Origin: Pseudomonas protegens CHA0
Lineage (GTDB): Bacteria; Pseudomonadota; Gammaproteobacteria; Pseudomonadales; Pseudomonadaceae
Direction of reading: 5' to 3'
NCBI RefSeq assembly: GCF_000397205.1
Contig: NC_021237.1
Location: forward strand, 5,439,501 to 5,503,500
DNA length: 64,000 nucleotides
Shown here: in pieces, positions 19,699-27,586 of the stretch
Position numbering within the stretch: the stretch's first letter is position 1
Layout of the letters: every line of letters starts with the position of its first letter
Made by a program: the position numbers and the translations under genes
Notes under the pieces: model-generated
What the model saw: the letters and a program-made list of their open reading frames with translations, nothing else
Told to the model about the DNA's origin: nothing
Database searches by the model: none

Positions 19699-20619
19699 TT
19701 GAATATCTTAGATCTCGACCACAGCCTGACCGCCCAGGAGCCGATCATCCGACGCCTGAACAGCGGCCAGGCGCGGCGTCTCGACCTGCTGGACCTGGGG
19801 CCCAAGCTGCGCCTGTGGTCCACCGAGCGCACCTACCGTCACTTCACCGAACGCCTGCGCCAGCGGCCCCGCCACAGCGGCCCGCAGCCGGAAATCTTCT
19901 TTGTCGGCTCCGGTGACTATCACCACCTGACCCCGGCCTTTCTCGGCGACCTGCAAGAGCCGGTGAGCCTGATCCACTTCGACAACCACCCGGACTGGGT
20001 ACGCCTGGCTCCGCGCCGGCATTGCGGCTCCTGGGTCAACCGGGCGCTGAAACTGCCGCACATCCAGCGCATCGTCACCCTTGGCCCCTGCAGCGAAGAC
20101 CTGCACAACCCACAACTGCGCGGCGGCAATGTCGCCGCCCTCAAGCACGGCAAGCTGCAGCTGTTCCCCTGGCAGCACGCGCCGTCCAAGATCTGGGGGC
20201 GGGTCGGCGACGGCGCCGGGCACCAGCAGCAGGAAAACCACCTGCATTGGCGCAACCTGGCGGAACTGGACTGGCAGGCCTTTCTCGAACAGATGATCGA
20301 CAGCCTGCCCACCGAGGCGATCTGGATCACCATCGACAAGGATGTGCTGGCCAGCGAAGACGCCGCCACCAACTGGGACCAGGGCGGCATGCGCCTGACC
20401 CACCTGCTGCAGGCCCTGCGCACCCTGGCCGCGCGCAAGCGGATTCTGGGCATCGACGTCTGCGGCGAGTTCGCCCAGCCGGCCTTCAGCAACGCCTTCA
20501 AACGCTGGGAAGCCAAGTCCGACCAGCCTCCGGCCGAGCGCTGGAGCCAGGACGACCTGCTGCGCAACTCGGTGACCAATGAAGCCCTGATCTCGCTGTT
20601 CGAGGAGCTGTTCCCGTGA
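19699..20619 (+). CDS. Arginase-like (UPF0489) protein, start uncertain
   Basis: A protein of about 306 residues with the ureohydrolase pattern of metal ligands: SGDYHHLTPA, LIHFDNHPDW (about 92-101), TIDKDVL (about 213-219) and GIDVCGEF (about 254-261). These resemble the Mn ligands of arginase, agmatinase and formiminoglutamase, but the protein belongs to the UPF0489-like branch, whose substrate I do not know. The only start in this frame is TTG at 19699, which has no ribosome binding site at a proper distance. The strong GGAGGG belongs to an ATG at 19683 in another frame. It is followed, with overlap, by two small transporter genes. Confidence 0.7.
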   Translation: MNILDLDHSLTAQEPIIRRLNSGQARRLDLLDLGPKLRLWSTERTYRHFTERLRQRPRHSGPQPEIFFVGSGDYHHLTPAFLGDLQEPVSLIHFDNHPDWVRLAPRRHCGSWVNRALKLPHIQRIVTLGPCSEDLHNPQLRGGNVAALKHGKLQLFPWQHAPSKIWGRVGDGAGHQQQENHLHWRNLAELDWQAFLEQMIDSLPTEAIWITIDKDVLASEDAATNWDQGGMRLTHLLQALRTLAARKRILGIDVCGEFAQPAFSNAFKRWEAKSDQPPAERWSQDDLLRNSVTNEALISLFEELFP

Positions 20620-20990
20620 CCCTGACCGTTGTTCTGCTGGTGGCCTTTTCCATTGTCCTGGACGTGGTCGGCCAACTCTGTTTCAAGCTCGGCCTGGACC
20701 GCCTGCCAGAGCTGGAAGGCGGTTTTCGCCTGAACGCTTTCTGGGGCCAGGTGTTCAACGCGCCCTTGCTGTGGTGCGGCATCGGCGCCTACGCCATCGA
20801 GTTCTTCGTCTGGCTCGAAGCCCTGTCCCGGGCGCCCCTGAGCCTGCTGTTCCCCGCGGCGGCCCTGGCCTATTGCGGCGTGGTACTGGCGGGCAAGGTG
20901 GTGCTGGGCGAGACCGTCAGCCGTCGGCGCTGGATGGGCACGCTGGTGATCACCGCCGGGGTGATGCTGGTGTGCGTGGCCAGTACCTGA
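20616..20990 (+). CDS. EamA/SMR-type small transporter, subunit 1
   Basis: A 124-residue membrane protein with four predicted helices, one half of the drug/metabolite transporter fold. It starts at GTG and overlaps the stop codon of the arginase-like gene by 4 bp. The helix 3-4 region (LSRAPLSLLFPAAALAYCGV) is typical of small multidrug resistance proteins. It is followed 31 bp later by a second member of similar size, so the two probably form a heterodimer exporting or importing a compound handled by the upstream enzyme. Confidence 0.8.
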   Translation: MTLTVVLLVAFSIVLDVVGQLCFKLGLDRLPELEGGFRLNAFWGQVFNAPLLWCGIGAYAIEFFVWLEALSRAPLSLLFPAAALAYCGVVLAGKVVLGETVSRRRWMGTLVITAGVMLVCVAST

Positions 20991-21021
20991 GCCTTATTCA
21001 ACGAATAGAAGGAGACGTTTC

Positions 21022-21423
21022 ATGAGTTCCAATACCTCCCACGGCTGGCTGCACGAGCGCCTGGGCACCATCGTGCTCTGGGCCTTGCTGATCGGTTTCG
21101 AAAGCGCCGGGCAGATCGCCACCAAGGTTGGCGGCGACCAGCTGGGCCAGATGGATTTCAACCTGCAGTGGCTGGCGGCGGTCGCGGTCAACCCCGGGGT
21201 GCTGATGGCGATTGCCTGCTATATCGGCGCGTTTTTCGTGTGGATGCTGATCCTGCGGCGCAGCAGCCTGTCCCTGGCCTTCCCCTTGAGCTCCCTGGTA
21301 TTCGTGGTGGTGCTGCTGGGCTCGTGGCTGGGCCTGGGCGAGCAGATCAGCCTGCTGCACTGGGTCGGGGTCTTTGTGATCATCGGCGGGATTGCCCTCT
21401 TGGCGGAGGGTGAAGAGGCCTGA
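21022..21423 (+). CDS. EamA/SMR-type small transporter, subunit 2
   Basis: A 133-residue four-helix protein, partner of the preceding gene. It has a longer N-terminus, TKVGGDQLGQMDF after helix 1, and WMLILRRSSLSLAFPLSSL in helix 3, which aligns with the other subunit. AAGGAG lies at good distance before the ATG. Paired SMR genes usually encode antiparallel heterodimers. Substrate unknown; coupling to an arginase-like enzyme suggests a guanidino or amine compound, which is inference. Confidence 0.8.
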   Translation: MSSNTSHGWLHERLGTIVLWALLIGFESAGQIATKVGGDQLGQMDFNLQWLAAVAVNPGVLMAIACYIGAFFVWMLILRRSSLSLAFPLSSLVFVVVLLGSWLGLGEQISLLHWVGVFVIIGGIALLAEGEEA

Positions 21424-21455
21424 GGGCCTCTTTGCTACAGCGAAGGGATGTTGTG

Positions 21456-21519
21456 CAGGAGCCGGCTTGCTGGCGAAGGCGATCTTGCCGGCCCCTTCGC
21501 TGGCAAGCCAGCTCCTACA
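21456..21519. repeat. REP pair (REPIN) between convergent genes
   Basis: Inverted REP cores (CAGGAGCCGGCTTGCTGGCG and TCGCTGGCAAGCCAGCTCCT) at the convergent ends of the SMR pair and the desaturase. Confidence 0.85.
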
Positions 21520-21529
21520 GCCACGGGGT

Positions 21530-22396
21530 TTAGGTCTTGCGGTGGGACACCAGGAAACCCAGGCCGTGGGACACCGGAATCACTTTCACCCCGGCAGCCC
21601 GTTGCTGCTCGCGGATCTCGCGGTGGAAAGCCTTGACCTTGGTCCAGTGCATCTTCGGCCGGTAGTGATGCTCGGCGTGGTAGCCGTTGTTCATCCAGAT
21701 CAGGTTGTACAGCGGGCTGTAGGAGCTCACGCCCCAGGCGATCGGCAGGTCCGGGTTGCCCCCCAGGTGCTCGTAGTAGCCATTGAGCGACGACAGCGAC
21801 TGCCCCAGGTACCAGAACGGCAGCAGCACCAGCACCGCATGCCAGTCATACAGCGCCAGGGCCAGATAGAACGCCACTGTGACGCCGATCTCCACTTTTA
21901 CCCAACGTGCATCGTCAGGCCGTTTGCGCTGCATTTCCTGGTAGATCTCCTTGGGGTCGTCGCGGAAAAAGCTCAGGAAGGTGTAGGCCCAGGGGTTGTC
22001 CGGCTGGCCATCCTTGCCATGCAGGTAGATGGAGAGCGGGTCGACGGTCTTGCCATTGGCGTCCGGCAGGTCGGAGTTGCCCCGGTGGTGGCGGTTGTGG
22101 ATGTCGCGGTACAGGGTCTGGGAAAAACCTATGGTCACCGAGAGCAGCAGGTCGAAGCCGCGGTTCATCCACCCGGGGGTGAAATAGGCGTTGTGGATCT
22201 GGTTATGGGAAATGCTGTTGATGCTCCACGACAGGCTGACTGAATACAGCAGCGCTGCCGGGACGATGACCCACCAGGACAGGGCGTGGAAATCCAGCAC
22301 CAACCACAGTACAAAGGCGAAATGTACCAGTGCCATGGCAATCGGGATCAGGTCCCAGAGGGAATAGGCGAGTAGACGATAGGCAGGTCGAGCCAT
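21530..22396 (-). CDS. Membrane fatty acid desaturase
   Basis: A 288-residue integral membrane di-iron enzyme. The three histidine boxes are clear: HNQIH (about residue 64), HNRHH (about 101) and NGYHAEHHYRP (about 240-250). Four or five hydrophobic segments flank them. It should introduce a double bond into an acyl chain or a related lipid substrate using O2; neighbouring members of this superfamily also include hydroxylases. It is not followed by a reductase gene. It lies 102 bp downstream of a MipA-like outer-membrane gene on the same strand, and upstream of that is the divergent six-gene operon. Confidence 0.85.
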   Translation of the reverse strand: MARPAYRLLAYSLWDLIPIAMALVHFAFVLWLVLDFHALSWWVIVPAALLYSVSLSWSINSISHNQIHNAYFTPGWMNRGFDLLLSVTIGFSQTLYRDIHNRHHRGNSDLPDANGKTVDPLSIYLHGKDGQPDNPWAYTFLSFFRDDPKEIYQEMQRKRPDDARWVKVEIGVTVAFYLALALYDWHAVLVLLPFWYLGQSLSSLNGYYEHLGGNPDLPIAWGVSSYSPLYNLIWMNNGYHAEHHYRPKMHWTKVKAFHREIREQQRAAGVKVIPVSHGLGFLVSHRKT

Positions 22397-22461
22397 GAAG
22401 AACTTCCTGAGAAATTGAATTCATGGCGACCATTGCAAAGGCCAGACCAGTTTTTGCTGTT

Positions 22462-22493
22462 GCCGCCCCAGGCCGTGCTCAGGCCTGGGCGGC
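22462..22493 (-). terminator. Strong GC hairpin between mipA-like and desaturase genes
   Basis: Stem GCCGCCCAGGCC / GGCCTGGGGCGGC with a 7-nt loop, 6 bp after the mipA-like stop. It lacks a following T run on the minus strand, so it may be an attenuator or RNA-stabilising element rather than a full terminator. Confidence 0.5.
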
Positions 22494-22498
22494 GCCCC

Positions 22499-23269
22499 TC
22501 AGAACTTGTAGCTGATGGCGGTCTGCACCTGCCCCTGGTTGACCTCGCCCTTGTCGCGGACGATGGTGCTGTCGGCGGCGGAATTGACCAGGCGCGTCCA
22601 GCTGGCACTGGCCACCAGCGCCCAGTTGTCCCCCAGGGGGAAGTGGAAATTCTGGCTCAGGGTGAAGTTCTGCATGCCACCGCTGGCGTTGTACTGGCCA
22701 ATGCCGGAAGCGAGGGACTCCTTGGCGTCGACGCCGAAGAAGGTCTGGCTCTGGCGGCCATCGGCGAAGTGCAGGGTCAGGTTGTTGCTGCCAATGATGC
22801 CCAGGCCCAGCGGGTAGCCGATTTCACCCCCGACCTTGCCCAGCACCCCGCCCTGGCCCCCGGCACCGCCCACCGCCTGGCCCACGGCGGCGAACAGCCG
22901 CCAGAAGTCCTCGGGGGCGTACTCGATGAAGGCGCCGATATCGGCCATGTCGCGAACATCCCGCAGGCCGCGCAGCGCACCGTCGGAATTACGCCCCTGC
23001 AGGTAATTGATGTAGGGGCCGATGCTCAAGCCATTGCTCTTGAAGGCATCCCAGGTCAGGCCATCGTCACCGTTCAGGCTGACATCTCCCCAATCCAGGT
23101 CCATGTACGGCAGCGGCACGGTGTCGTAGCTGCTGCCTGTGGGGTCATGGGGTTGGTAGCCCAGGCCCAGGCCCAGTTCACCGGTGATGCCGGAGTCGGC
23201 CATGGCGCCACTGGCGAGGGTCAGGGAGAGCAGGCCGGCCAGTAAGGCGGGGGATGAAAGCCTGGGCAT
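22499..23269 (-). CDS. MipA/OmpV family outer-membrane protein
   Basis: A 256-residue outer-membrane beta-barrel. A signal peptide (about residues 1-24, ending ASGAMADS) is followed by a glycine-rich amphipathic beta pattern (ELGLGLGYQPHDPTGS, SLNGDDGLTWDAFKSNG) and the terminal aromatic signature ISYKF. MipA-type proteins scaffold murein hydrolase and synthase or act as small porins. I set the start at 23269 because AAGGAAA lies just upstream and the signal peptide begins there; a longer open frame to 23602 covers the promoter region of the divergent operon and is not supported. Confidence 0.82.
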   Translation of the reverse strand: MPRLSSPALLAGLLSLTLASGAMADSGITGELGLGLGYQPHDPTGSSYDTVPLPYMDLDWGDVSLNGDDGLTWDAFKSNGLSIGPYINYLQGRNSDGALRGLRDVRDMADIGAFIEYAPEDFWRLFAAVGQAVGGAGGQGGVLGKVGGEIGYPLGLGIIGSNNLTLHFADGRQSQTFFGVDAKESLASGIGQYNASGGMQNFTLSQNFHFPLGDNWALVASASWTRLVNSAADSTIVRDKGEVNQGQVQTAISYKF

Positions 23270-23341
23270 GAATGAGTTTCCTTGTCTGAACATGCGCGCA
23301 TCAATCATCAGAGCGGCCCTTGGGCGCAAGCACTGATGTTC

Positions 23342-23382
23342 TTTGTAGGGACCTACAAAAATTGTAGCCAGAACTCTACAAA
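23342..23382 (+). promoter_or_regulatory. Paired inverted repeats, probable activator binding sites
   Basis: A perfect inverted repeat TTTGTAGG-GA-CCTACAAA (23342-23359) is followed by a second, TTGTAG-N8-CTACAA (23362-23381). They share the half-site TTGTAG, and their centres are 21 bp apart, two helical turns. They sit about 75 bp upstream of a -24/-12 promoter. I infer that they are enhancer sites for the sigma-54 activator encoded by the last gene of the operon. Confidence 0.7.
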
Positions 23383-23405
23383 TCACCCTCTTTCCTCGCC
23401 AAGAC

Positions 23406-23424
23406 CCCAGCCCCGCTGGGTTTT
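23406..23424 (+). terminator. Short terminator-like hairpin between enhancer and promoter
   Basis: CCCAGC-CCC-GCTGGG followed by TTTT. It lies between the inverted repeats and the -24 element and could stop transcription entering from the left or affect local DNA structure. Confidence 0.4.
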
Positions 23425-23431
23425 CGCCACT

Positions 23432-23447
23432 TGGCACAGTCCCTGCT
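23432..23447 (+). promoter_or_regulatory. Sigma-54 promoter of six-gene operon
   Basis: TGGCACAGTCCCTGCT: consensus TGGCAC at -24 and GC at -12 with exactly 10 nt between GG and GC. It lies 52 bp before the first start codon. Confidence 0.8.
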
Positions 23448-23498
23448 CTACCCCTGCCACAAGCGCAAAGAGCGCTCTTATTCAACAGGTAACAGCAG

Positions 23499-24194
23499 AT
23501 GATGCACTGGCATATCGTATGTGACTTCGACGGGACCATCTCCCGCGCCGACGTGATCGATAACGTTCTCCAACGCTTCGCCGACCCCAGTTGGGAAGGC
23601 ATAGAGCAGGAATGGCTGGACGGTCACATCGGCTCCCGAGAATGCCTCAGCCGCCAACTGGCCCTGGTCAAGGCTTCGCCCGCCGAACTGCTGGGCTACT
23701 TCGACAGTGTCGAAATCGACCCCGACTTCCCCGACTTCGTCGATCACGTGATCGGCCTGGGCGCTTCCATCGAAGTGGTCAGCGACGGCATCGAGCAGGG
23801 CATCGCCCGCATCCTGGCACGCAACTACGTGACCCTGCTGCCGATCCTCGCCAACCGCCTGCGCCAGGTCGACCACAACAGCTGGCGCATCGACTTCCCC
23901 TACGCCAGCGACGCCTGCCGCGCCGCTTCCGGCAACTGCAAGTGCAAATCCACCCCGCGGGGCAAGCGCGTGCTGGTGATCGGCGACGGCCAGTCGGACA
24001 TGTGCGTGGCTTCCACCGCCGACTTCGTGTTCGCCAAGGATCGCCTGGCCGACTACTGCGAACGCAACAAGATTCCCCATGCGCGGTTCGACTCCTTCGC
24101 CGAACTGCCAGCGCTGCTGGCCAAGCTGCCGAACAACGCCGCCAACGCGACCAACTTCTCTCTTGAAACCCAGGAACTCTTCCACCATGTCTGA
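23499..24194 (+). CDS. HAD-IB family phosphatase, MtnX-like
   Basis: A 231-residue cytoplasmic HAD phosphatase. Motif I is VCDFDGTISRADV (about 7-19) with both catalytic Asp, motif II Ser lies in IEVVSDGIE, the motif III Lys is probably in CKCKSTPRGK, and motif IV is VIGDGQSDMCVA. It resembles MtnX and phosphoserine-phosphatase-like enzymes, but no other methionine-salvage gene is nearby. It is the first gene after the sigma-54 promoter, and it overlaps the next gene by 8 bp. It probably removes phosphate from an intermediate handled by the downstream aminotransferase. Confidence 0.82.
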   Translation: MMHWHIVCDFDGTISRADVIDNVLQRFADPSWEGIEQEWLDGHIGSRECLSRQLALVKASPAELLGYFDSVEIDPDFPDFVDHVIGLGASIEVVSDGIEQGIARILARNYVTLLPILANRLRQVDHNSWRIDFPYASDACRAASGNCKCKSTPRGKRVLVIGDGQSDMCVASTADFVFAKDRLADYCERNKIPHARFDSFAELPALLAKLPNNAANATNFSLETQELFHHV

Positions 24195-25581
24195 TATCCG
24201 CATCGCTACCGCAGAAGACCAGATCCTTCTGGAAAAAGAAGCCAAGTACTGCTCCTACGGCGATACCGTTCACTACATCGAACCACCGCGCATCTTCAGC
24301 CGCTGCGAAGGCTCCTACGTCTGGGACACCAGCGACCAGGCCTACCTCGACCTGCAGATGTGGTACTCGGCGGTGAACTTCGGCTACGCCAACCCACGCC
24401 TGAACAACGCCCTCAAGCAACAGATCGACACCCTGCCGCAGATCGCCAGCCAATACCTGCACAAAGGCAAGATCGAGCTGTCGGAAATGATCGCGGTCGA
24501 CGCCAAGAAGAAGTTCGGCCTCGACGGCCGCGTGCACTTCAACGTCGGCGGTTCGCAGTCGGTGGAGGACTCGCTGAAAGTGGTGCGTAACGCCACCAAC
24601 GGCAAGAGCCTGATGTTCGCCTTCGAAGGCGGCTACCACGGCCGTACCCTGGGCGCTTCGTCGATCACCTCCAGCTACCGCTACCGCCGCCGCTACGGCC
24701 ACTTCGGCGAGCGTGCGCAGTTCATTCCATTCCCGTACCACTTCCGCGGCCCCAAAGGCATGACCAAGGAAGAGTACGGCAGCCACTGCGTGCAGCAGTT
24801 CGCCCGCCTGTTCGAAACCGAATACAACGGCGTCTGGGACCCGAAGGTCGGCCAGAGCGAATATGCCGCCTTCTATGTCGAGCCGATCCAGGGCACCGGC
24901 GGCTACGTGATCCCGCCGATGAACTTCTACAGCGAGCTCAAGCACGTGCTCGACCAGCACGGCATCCTGATGGTGGTCGACGAGATCCAGATGGGCTTCT
25001 ACCGCACCGGCAAGCTGTGGTCGATCGAGCACTTCGACGTCAAGCCGGACGTGATCGTGTTCGGCAAGGCGCTGACCAACGGCCTCAACCCGCTGGGCGG
25101 CATCTGGGCCCGTGAAGAGCTGATCAACCCGGGCGTGTTCCCGCCAGGTTCGACCCACTCCACCTTCGCCTCCAACCCGCTGGGCACCGCCGTGGGCCTG
25201 GAAATGTTCAAGATGACCAGCGAGATCGACTACGGCGCGATGGTCATGGAGAAGGGCAAGTACTTCCTGGCCGGCCTGCAGGACCTGCAGAAGCGCTACC
25301 CGATCATCGGCGACGTCGACGGCCTGGGCCTGGCCCTGCGCTGCGAGATCTGCACCACCGACGGCTTCACCCCGGACAAGGCGACCCTGGACTACATGGT
25401 CGAGGAAGGCATGAAGGGCGACATCGAAATCAACGGCCAGCGCCTGGGCCTGATCCTCGATGTGGGCGGCTACTACAAGAACGTCATCACCCTGGCCCCG
25501 TCGCTGGAAATCAGCTACGCGGAAATCGACCTGGGCATCGCACTGCTGGATCGCCTGCTGGATCGGGCCATGAAGCGATGA
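24187..25581 (+). CDS. Class III PLP-dependent aminotransferase
   Basis: A 464-residue aminotransferase of the ornithine/GABA/glutamate-semialdehyde fold. The PLP-binding features are GGYHGRTLGASSIT (about 147-160), VVDEIQMGFYRTGK (about 262-275) and the catalytic Lys region VIVFGKALTNGLNPLGG (about 290-306). The ATG at 24187 is inside the end of the phosphatase gene, giving translational coupling. Substrate is not evident; the N-terminus (EAKYCSYGDTVHYIEPPRIF) differs from the well-studied catabolic enzymes, suggesting a biosynthetic specificity. Confidence 0.88.
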   Translation: MSDIRIATAEDQILLEKEAKYCSYGDTVHYIEPPRIFSRCEGSYVWDTSDQAYLDLQMWYSAVNFGYANPRLNNALKQQIDTLPQIASQYLHKGKIELSEMIAVDAKKKFGLDGRVHFNVGGSQSVEDSLKVVRNATNGKSLMFAFEGGYHGRTLGASSITSSYRYRRRYGHFGERAQFIPFPYHFRGPKGMTKEEYGSHCVQQFARLFETEYNGVWDPKVGQSEYAAFYVEPIQGTGGYVIPPMNFYSELKHVLDQHGILMVVDEIQMGFYRTGKLWSIEHFDVKPDVIVFGKALTNGLNPLGGIWAREELINPGVFPPGSTHSTFASNPLGTAVGLEMFKMTSEIDYGAMVMEKGKYFLAGLQDLQKRYPIIGDVDGLGLALRCEICTTDGFTPDKATLDYMVEEGMKGDIEINGQRLGLILDVGGYYKNVITLAPSLEISYAEIDLGIALLDRLLDRAMKR

Positions 25582-26444
25582 GCAAGGCTGAGATCGATCT
25601 GGGCGAAGGCAGCGCCGGCTTCGTTCTCGGCACGGGTCCGGTCGGGGTCTTGTTGATCCACGGCCTGACCGGCACCCCGACGGAACTCCGTCGGGTGGCC
25701 CAGGGCCTGGCCAAGGACGGTACGTGCACGGTGTACGTACCGACCCTGCCCGGGCACTGCGGGGACAACAGCGATCTGCAGGCCACCGGCTGGCAGGACT
25801 GGTACGAGGGCGTGCGCAAGACCTTCGCCGATGTAGAGCAGCGCCACGAGCAGGTGTTCGTGGGTGGCCTGTCCATGGGTGCGGTGATGTCCATGTACCT
25901 GGCCTCCGAGCATCCGGGACGGATCAGCGGCCTGCTGATGTACTCCACCACCCTGAAGTACGACGGCTGGAGCATCAACAAGCTGGCCTTCCTCACCCCG
26001 TTGCTGATGAAGATCCCCTTTGGCGTGCACATCTGCCGCTTCGAGGAAAAGCCACCCTACGGCATCAAGAACGAACGCCTGCGGGCCATCGTCGAGAAGC
26101 AGATGAAAGCCGGTGAAAGCAGCAATGCCGGGCTCCTGACCATGGAGGGCGTGACGGTGCGCGAATTGCACCGGATGAACGCCGTGGTCAAGAAACGCAT
26201 GCCGTCGATCCTGACCCCGGCCCTGGTGCTGCACTCCAGCGAAGACGACATCACCAGTACCTGGAACGCCGACTACGTGGAGCGCAAGCTCGGCGGCCCG
26301 GTGACCAAGATCCTCCTCGACAACTGCTATCACATGATCACCGTGGACCTGCAGTACCAGCGGGTGATCGAACTGAGCGCAGATTTCATCCAGCAGCGAG
26401 TGGTGACACCTGCGGTGCGCGAAGACTACCGACAGCTGGCGTGA
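25578..26444 (+). CDS. Alpha/beta hydrolase, carboxylesterase-like
   Basis: A 288-residue cytoplasmic serine hydrolase. The oxyanion region is VLLIHGLTGTPTELR (about 24-38), the nucleophile elbow is GLSMG (about 97-101), acid Asp in HSSEDDITS and His in DNCYHMITVD. This pattern resembles monoacylglycerol-lipase and Est30-type esterases. It overlaps the aminotransferase stop by 4 bp. In this operon it may act on an acyl ester or thioester intermediate, which is inference. Confidence 0.86.
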   Translation: MSKAEIDLGEGSAGFVLGTGPVGVLLIHGLTGTPTELRRVAQGLAKDGTCTVYVPTLPGHCGDNSDLQATGWQDWYEGVRKTFADVEQRHEQVFVGGLSMGAVMSMYLASEHPGRISGLLMYSTTLKYDGWSINKLAFLTPLLMKIPFGVHICRFEEKPPYGIKNERLRAIVEKQMKAGESSNAGLLTMEGVTVRELHRMNAVVKKRMPSILTPALVLHSSEDDITSTWNADYVERKLGGPVTKILLDNCYHMITVDLQYQRVIELSADFIQQRVVTPAVREDYRQLA

Positions 26445-26458
26445 CTTAAGGAAGAGAC

Positions 26459-27586
26459 GTGATAACCGCCCAAGCCTTTTCAACCATCCAGGCCATCGAT
26501 CGCAGCGCCTGGAATGACTGTTTCCCAGGGGCCCTGGAGGATTGGGACTATTACCTGGCCGTGGAAAAAGCCGCGATCGCCGATTTTCGCTGGCGCTACC
26601 TGGCGCTCTACGAGGGTTCGACCCTGGTGGCAGTGGCGCCGGCCTTCACCACCCAGTACCGGCTTGATACCACGGTCTCCGGGCTGGCCAAGCGCTTCAC
26701 CGAACGCCTGGCACGCCAGTGGCCCGGGGCCCTGGAGCTGCGCCTGTACGCCATAGGCTCGCCTGTGGCCGAACAGTGCAATGCCGGCACCGCCAGCCAT
26801 GTGCCTGCGCAACGCCGCCAGGAGCTGCTGGAGCAGCTGCTGCAACTGGCGCGACGCGATGCCGACAGCTTCGGCATCGGCCTGATGGCGGTCAAGGATG
26901 CGCCGAGCAACGACCGGCAATGGGCTGCCAGTTGCCTGGCCGCGGGCCTGCAAGCCATGCCGAGCCTGCCCACGGCGCTGCTGCCGGTGCCCTTTGCCTC
27001 GATCGACGCCTACCTGGGCACCCTGGGCAAATCCACCCGCAAGGACCTGCGCCGCAAACTCCGGACACCGGCGCCACGCATAGAATGGCGCCGCCAGATC
27101 GACGACGTGCTGCCGGACATCATGCGCCTCTACGAGGCCACCCTGAATCGTAGCGACCTGCAGTTCGAACGCCTGCCGGCAGGCTACTTCACCGGCATCC
27201 TCGAGCAGTTGGGGGAACGCGCGGCCTGTGTCCTGTACTGGGTCGACGAGCAACTGGTGGCCTTCAACCTGGTGCTCATCGACCAGCATCGGCTGATCGA
27301 CAAGTTCTTTGCCCACGACCTCAGTGTCACCCGTGAGCACAATCTGTATTTCCGCAGTTGGCTGGCCAACGTCGACTACTGTATTCAGCAACGCATTCCC
27401 CTGTACGAGTGCGGCCAGGCCGGTTATGCCAGCAAGTTGCGCCTGGGTTGCCAGTTCACCGGTAACATGTTGTTTTTCCGGCATCGCAATCCCTTGCTCA
27501 ATGCCCTGCTCAAACTGATAAAACGCTTTGTCCGCCCGGATCGCTCCGACCCCGCCATGGCTGCTGCAATAAGCGAAAGTACATGA
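26459..27586 (+). CDS. GNAT/FemAB-like (BioF2-type) acyltransferase
   Basis: A 375-residue protein whose second half (about residues 175-345) has the BioF2/FemAB-like GNAT pattern: LGKSTRKDLRRKLR, LYEATLNRSDLQFERLP, LVAFNLVLIDQHRLIDKFFAHD and YECGQAGYASKLRLGCQ. Members transfer acyl or aminoacyl groups to amines in peptidoglycan, lipid or natural-product pathways. The gene starts at GTG 14 bp after the hydrolase with AAGGAAGAG upstream. A short basic C-terminal region (KLIKRFVRPDR) could contact membrane lipid. It overlaps the sensor kinase gene by 4 bp. Confidence 0.78.
   Translation: MITAQAFSTIQAIDRSAWNDCFPGALEDWDYYLAVEKAAIADFRWRYLALYEGSTLVAVAPAFTTQYRLDTTVSGLAKRFTERLARQWPGALELRLYAIGSPVAEQCNAGTASHVPAQRRQELLEQLLQLARRDADSFGIGLMAVKDAPSNDRQWAASCLAAGLQAMPSLPTALLPVPFASIDAYLGTLGKSTRKDLRRKLRTPAPRIEWRRQIDDVLPDIMRLYEATLNRSDLQFERLPAGYFTGILEQLGERAACVLYWVDEQLVAFNLVLIDQHRLIDKFFAHDLSVTREHNLYFRSWLANVDYCIQQRIPLYECGQAGYASKLRLGCQFTGNMLFFRHRNPLLNALLKLIKRFVRPDRSDPAMAAAISEST

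Noticed and set aside
19548..19916. Frame using ATG 19683 with the good ribosome binding site
   Set aside because: It covers the start of the arginase-like gene in another register and encodes a Pro/Arg-rich sequence with no recognisable fold. It is kept only as evidence for a start anomaly.
22499..23602. Longer MipA-like protein starting near 23602
   Set aside because: The extension would cover the sigma-54 promoter and inverted repeats of the divergent operon and precedes a clear signal peptide at 23269 that has its own ribosome binding site.
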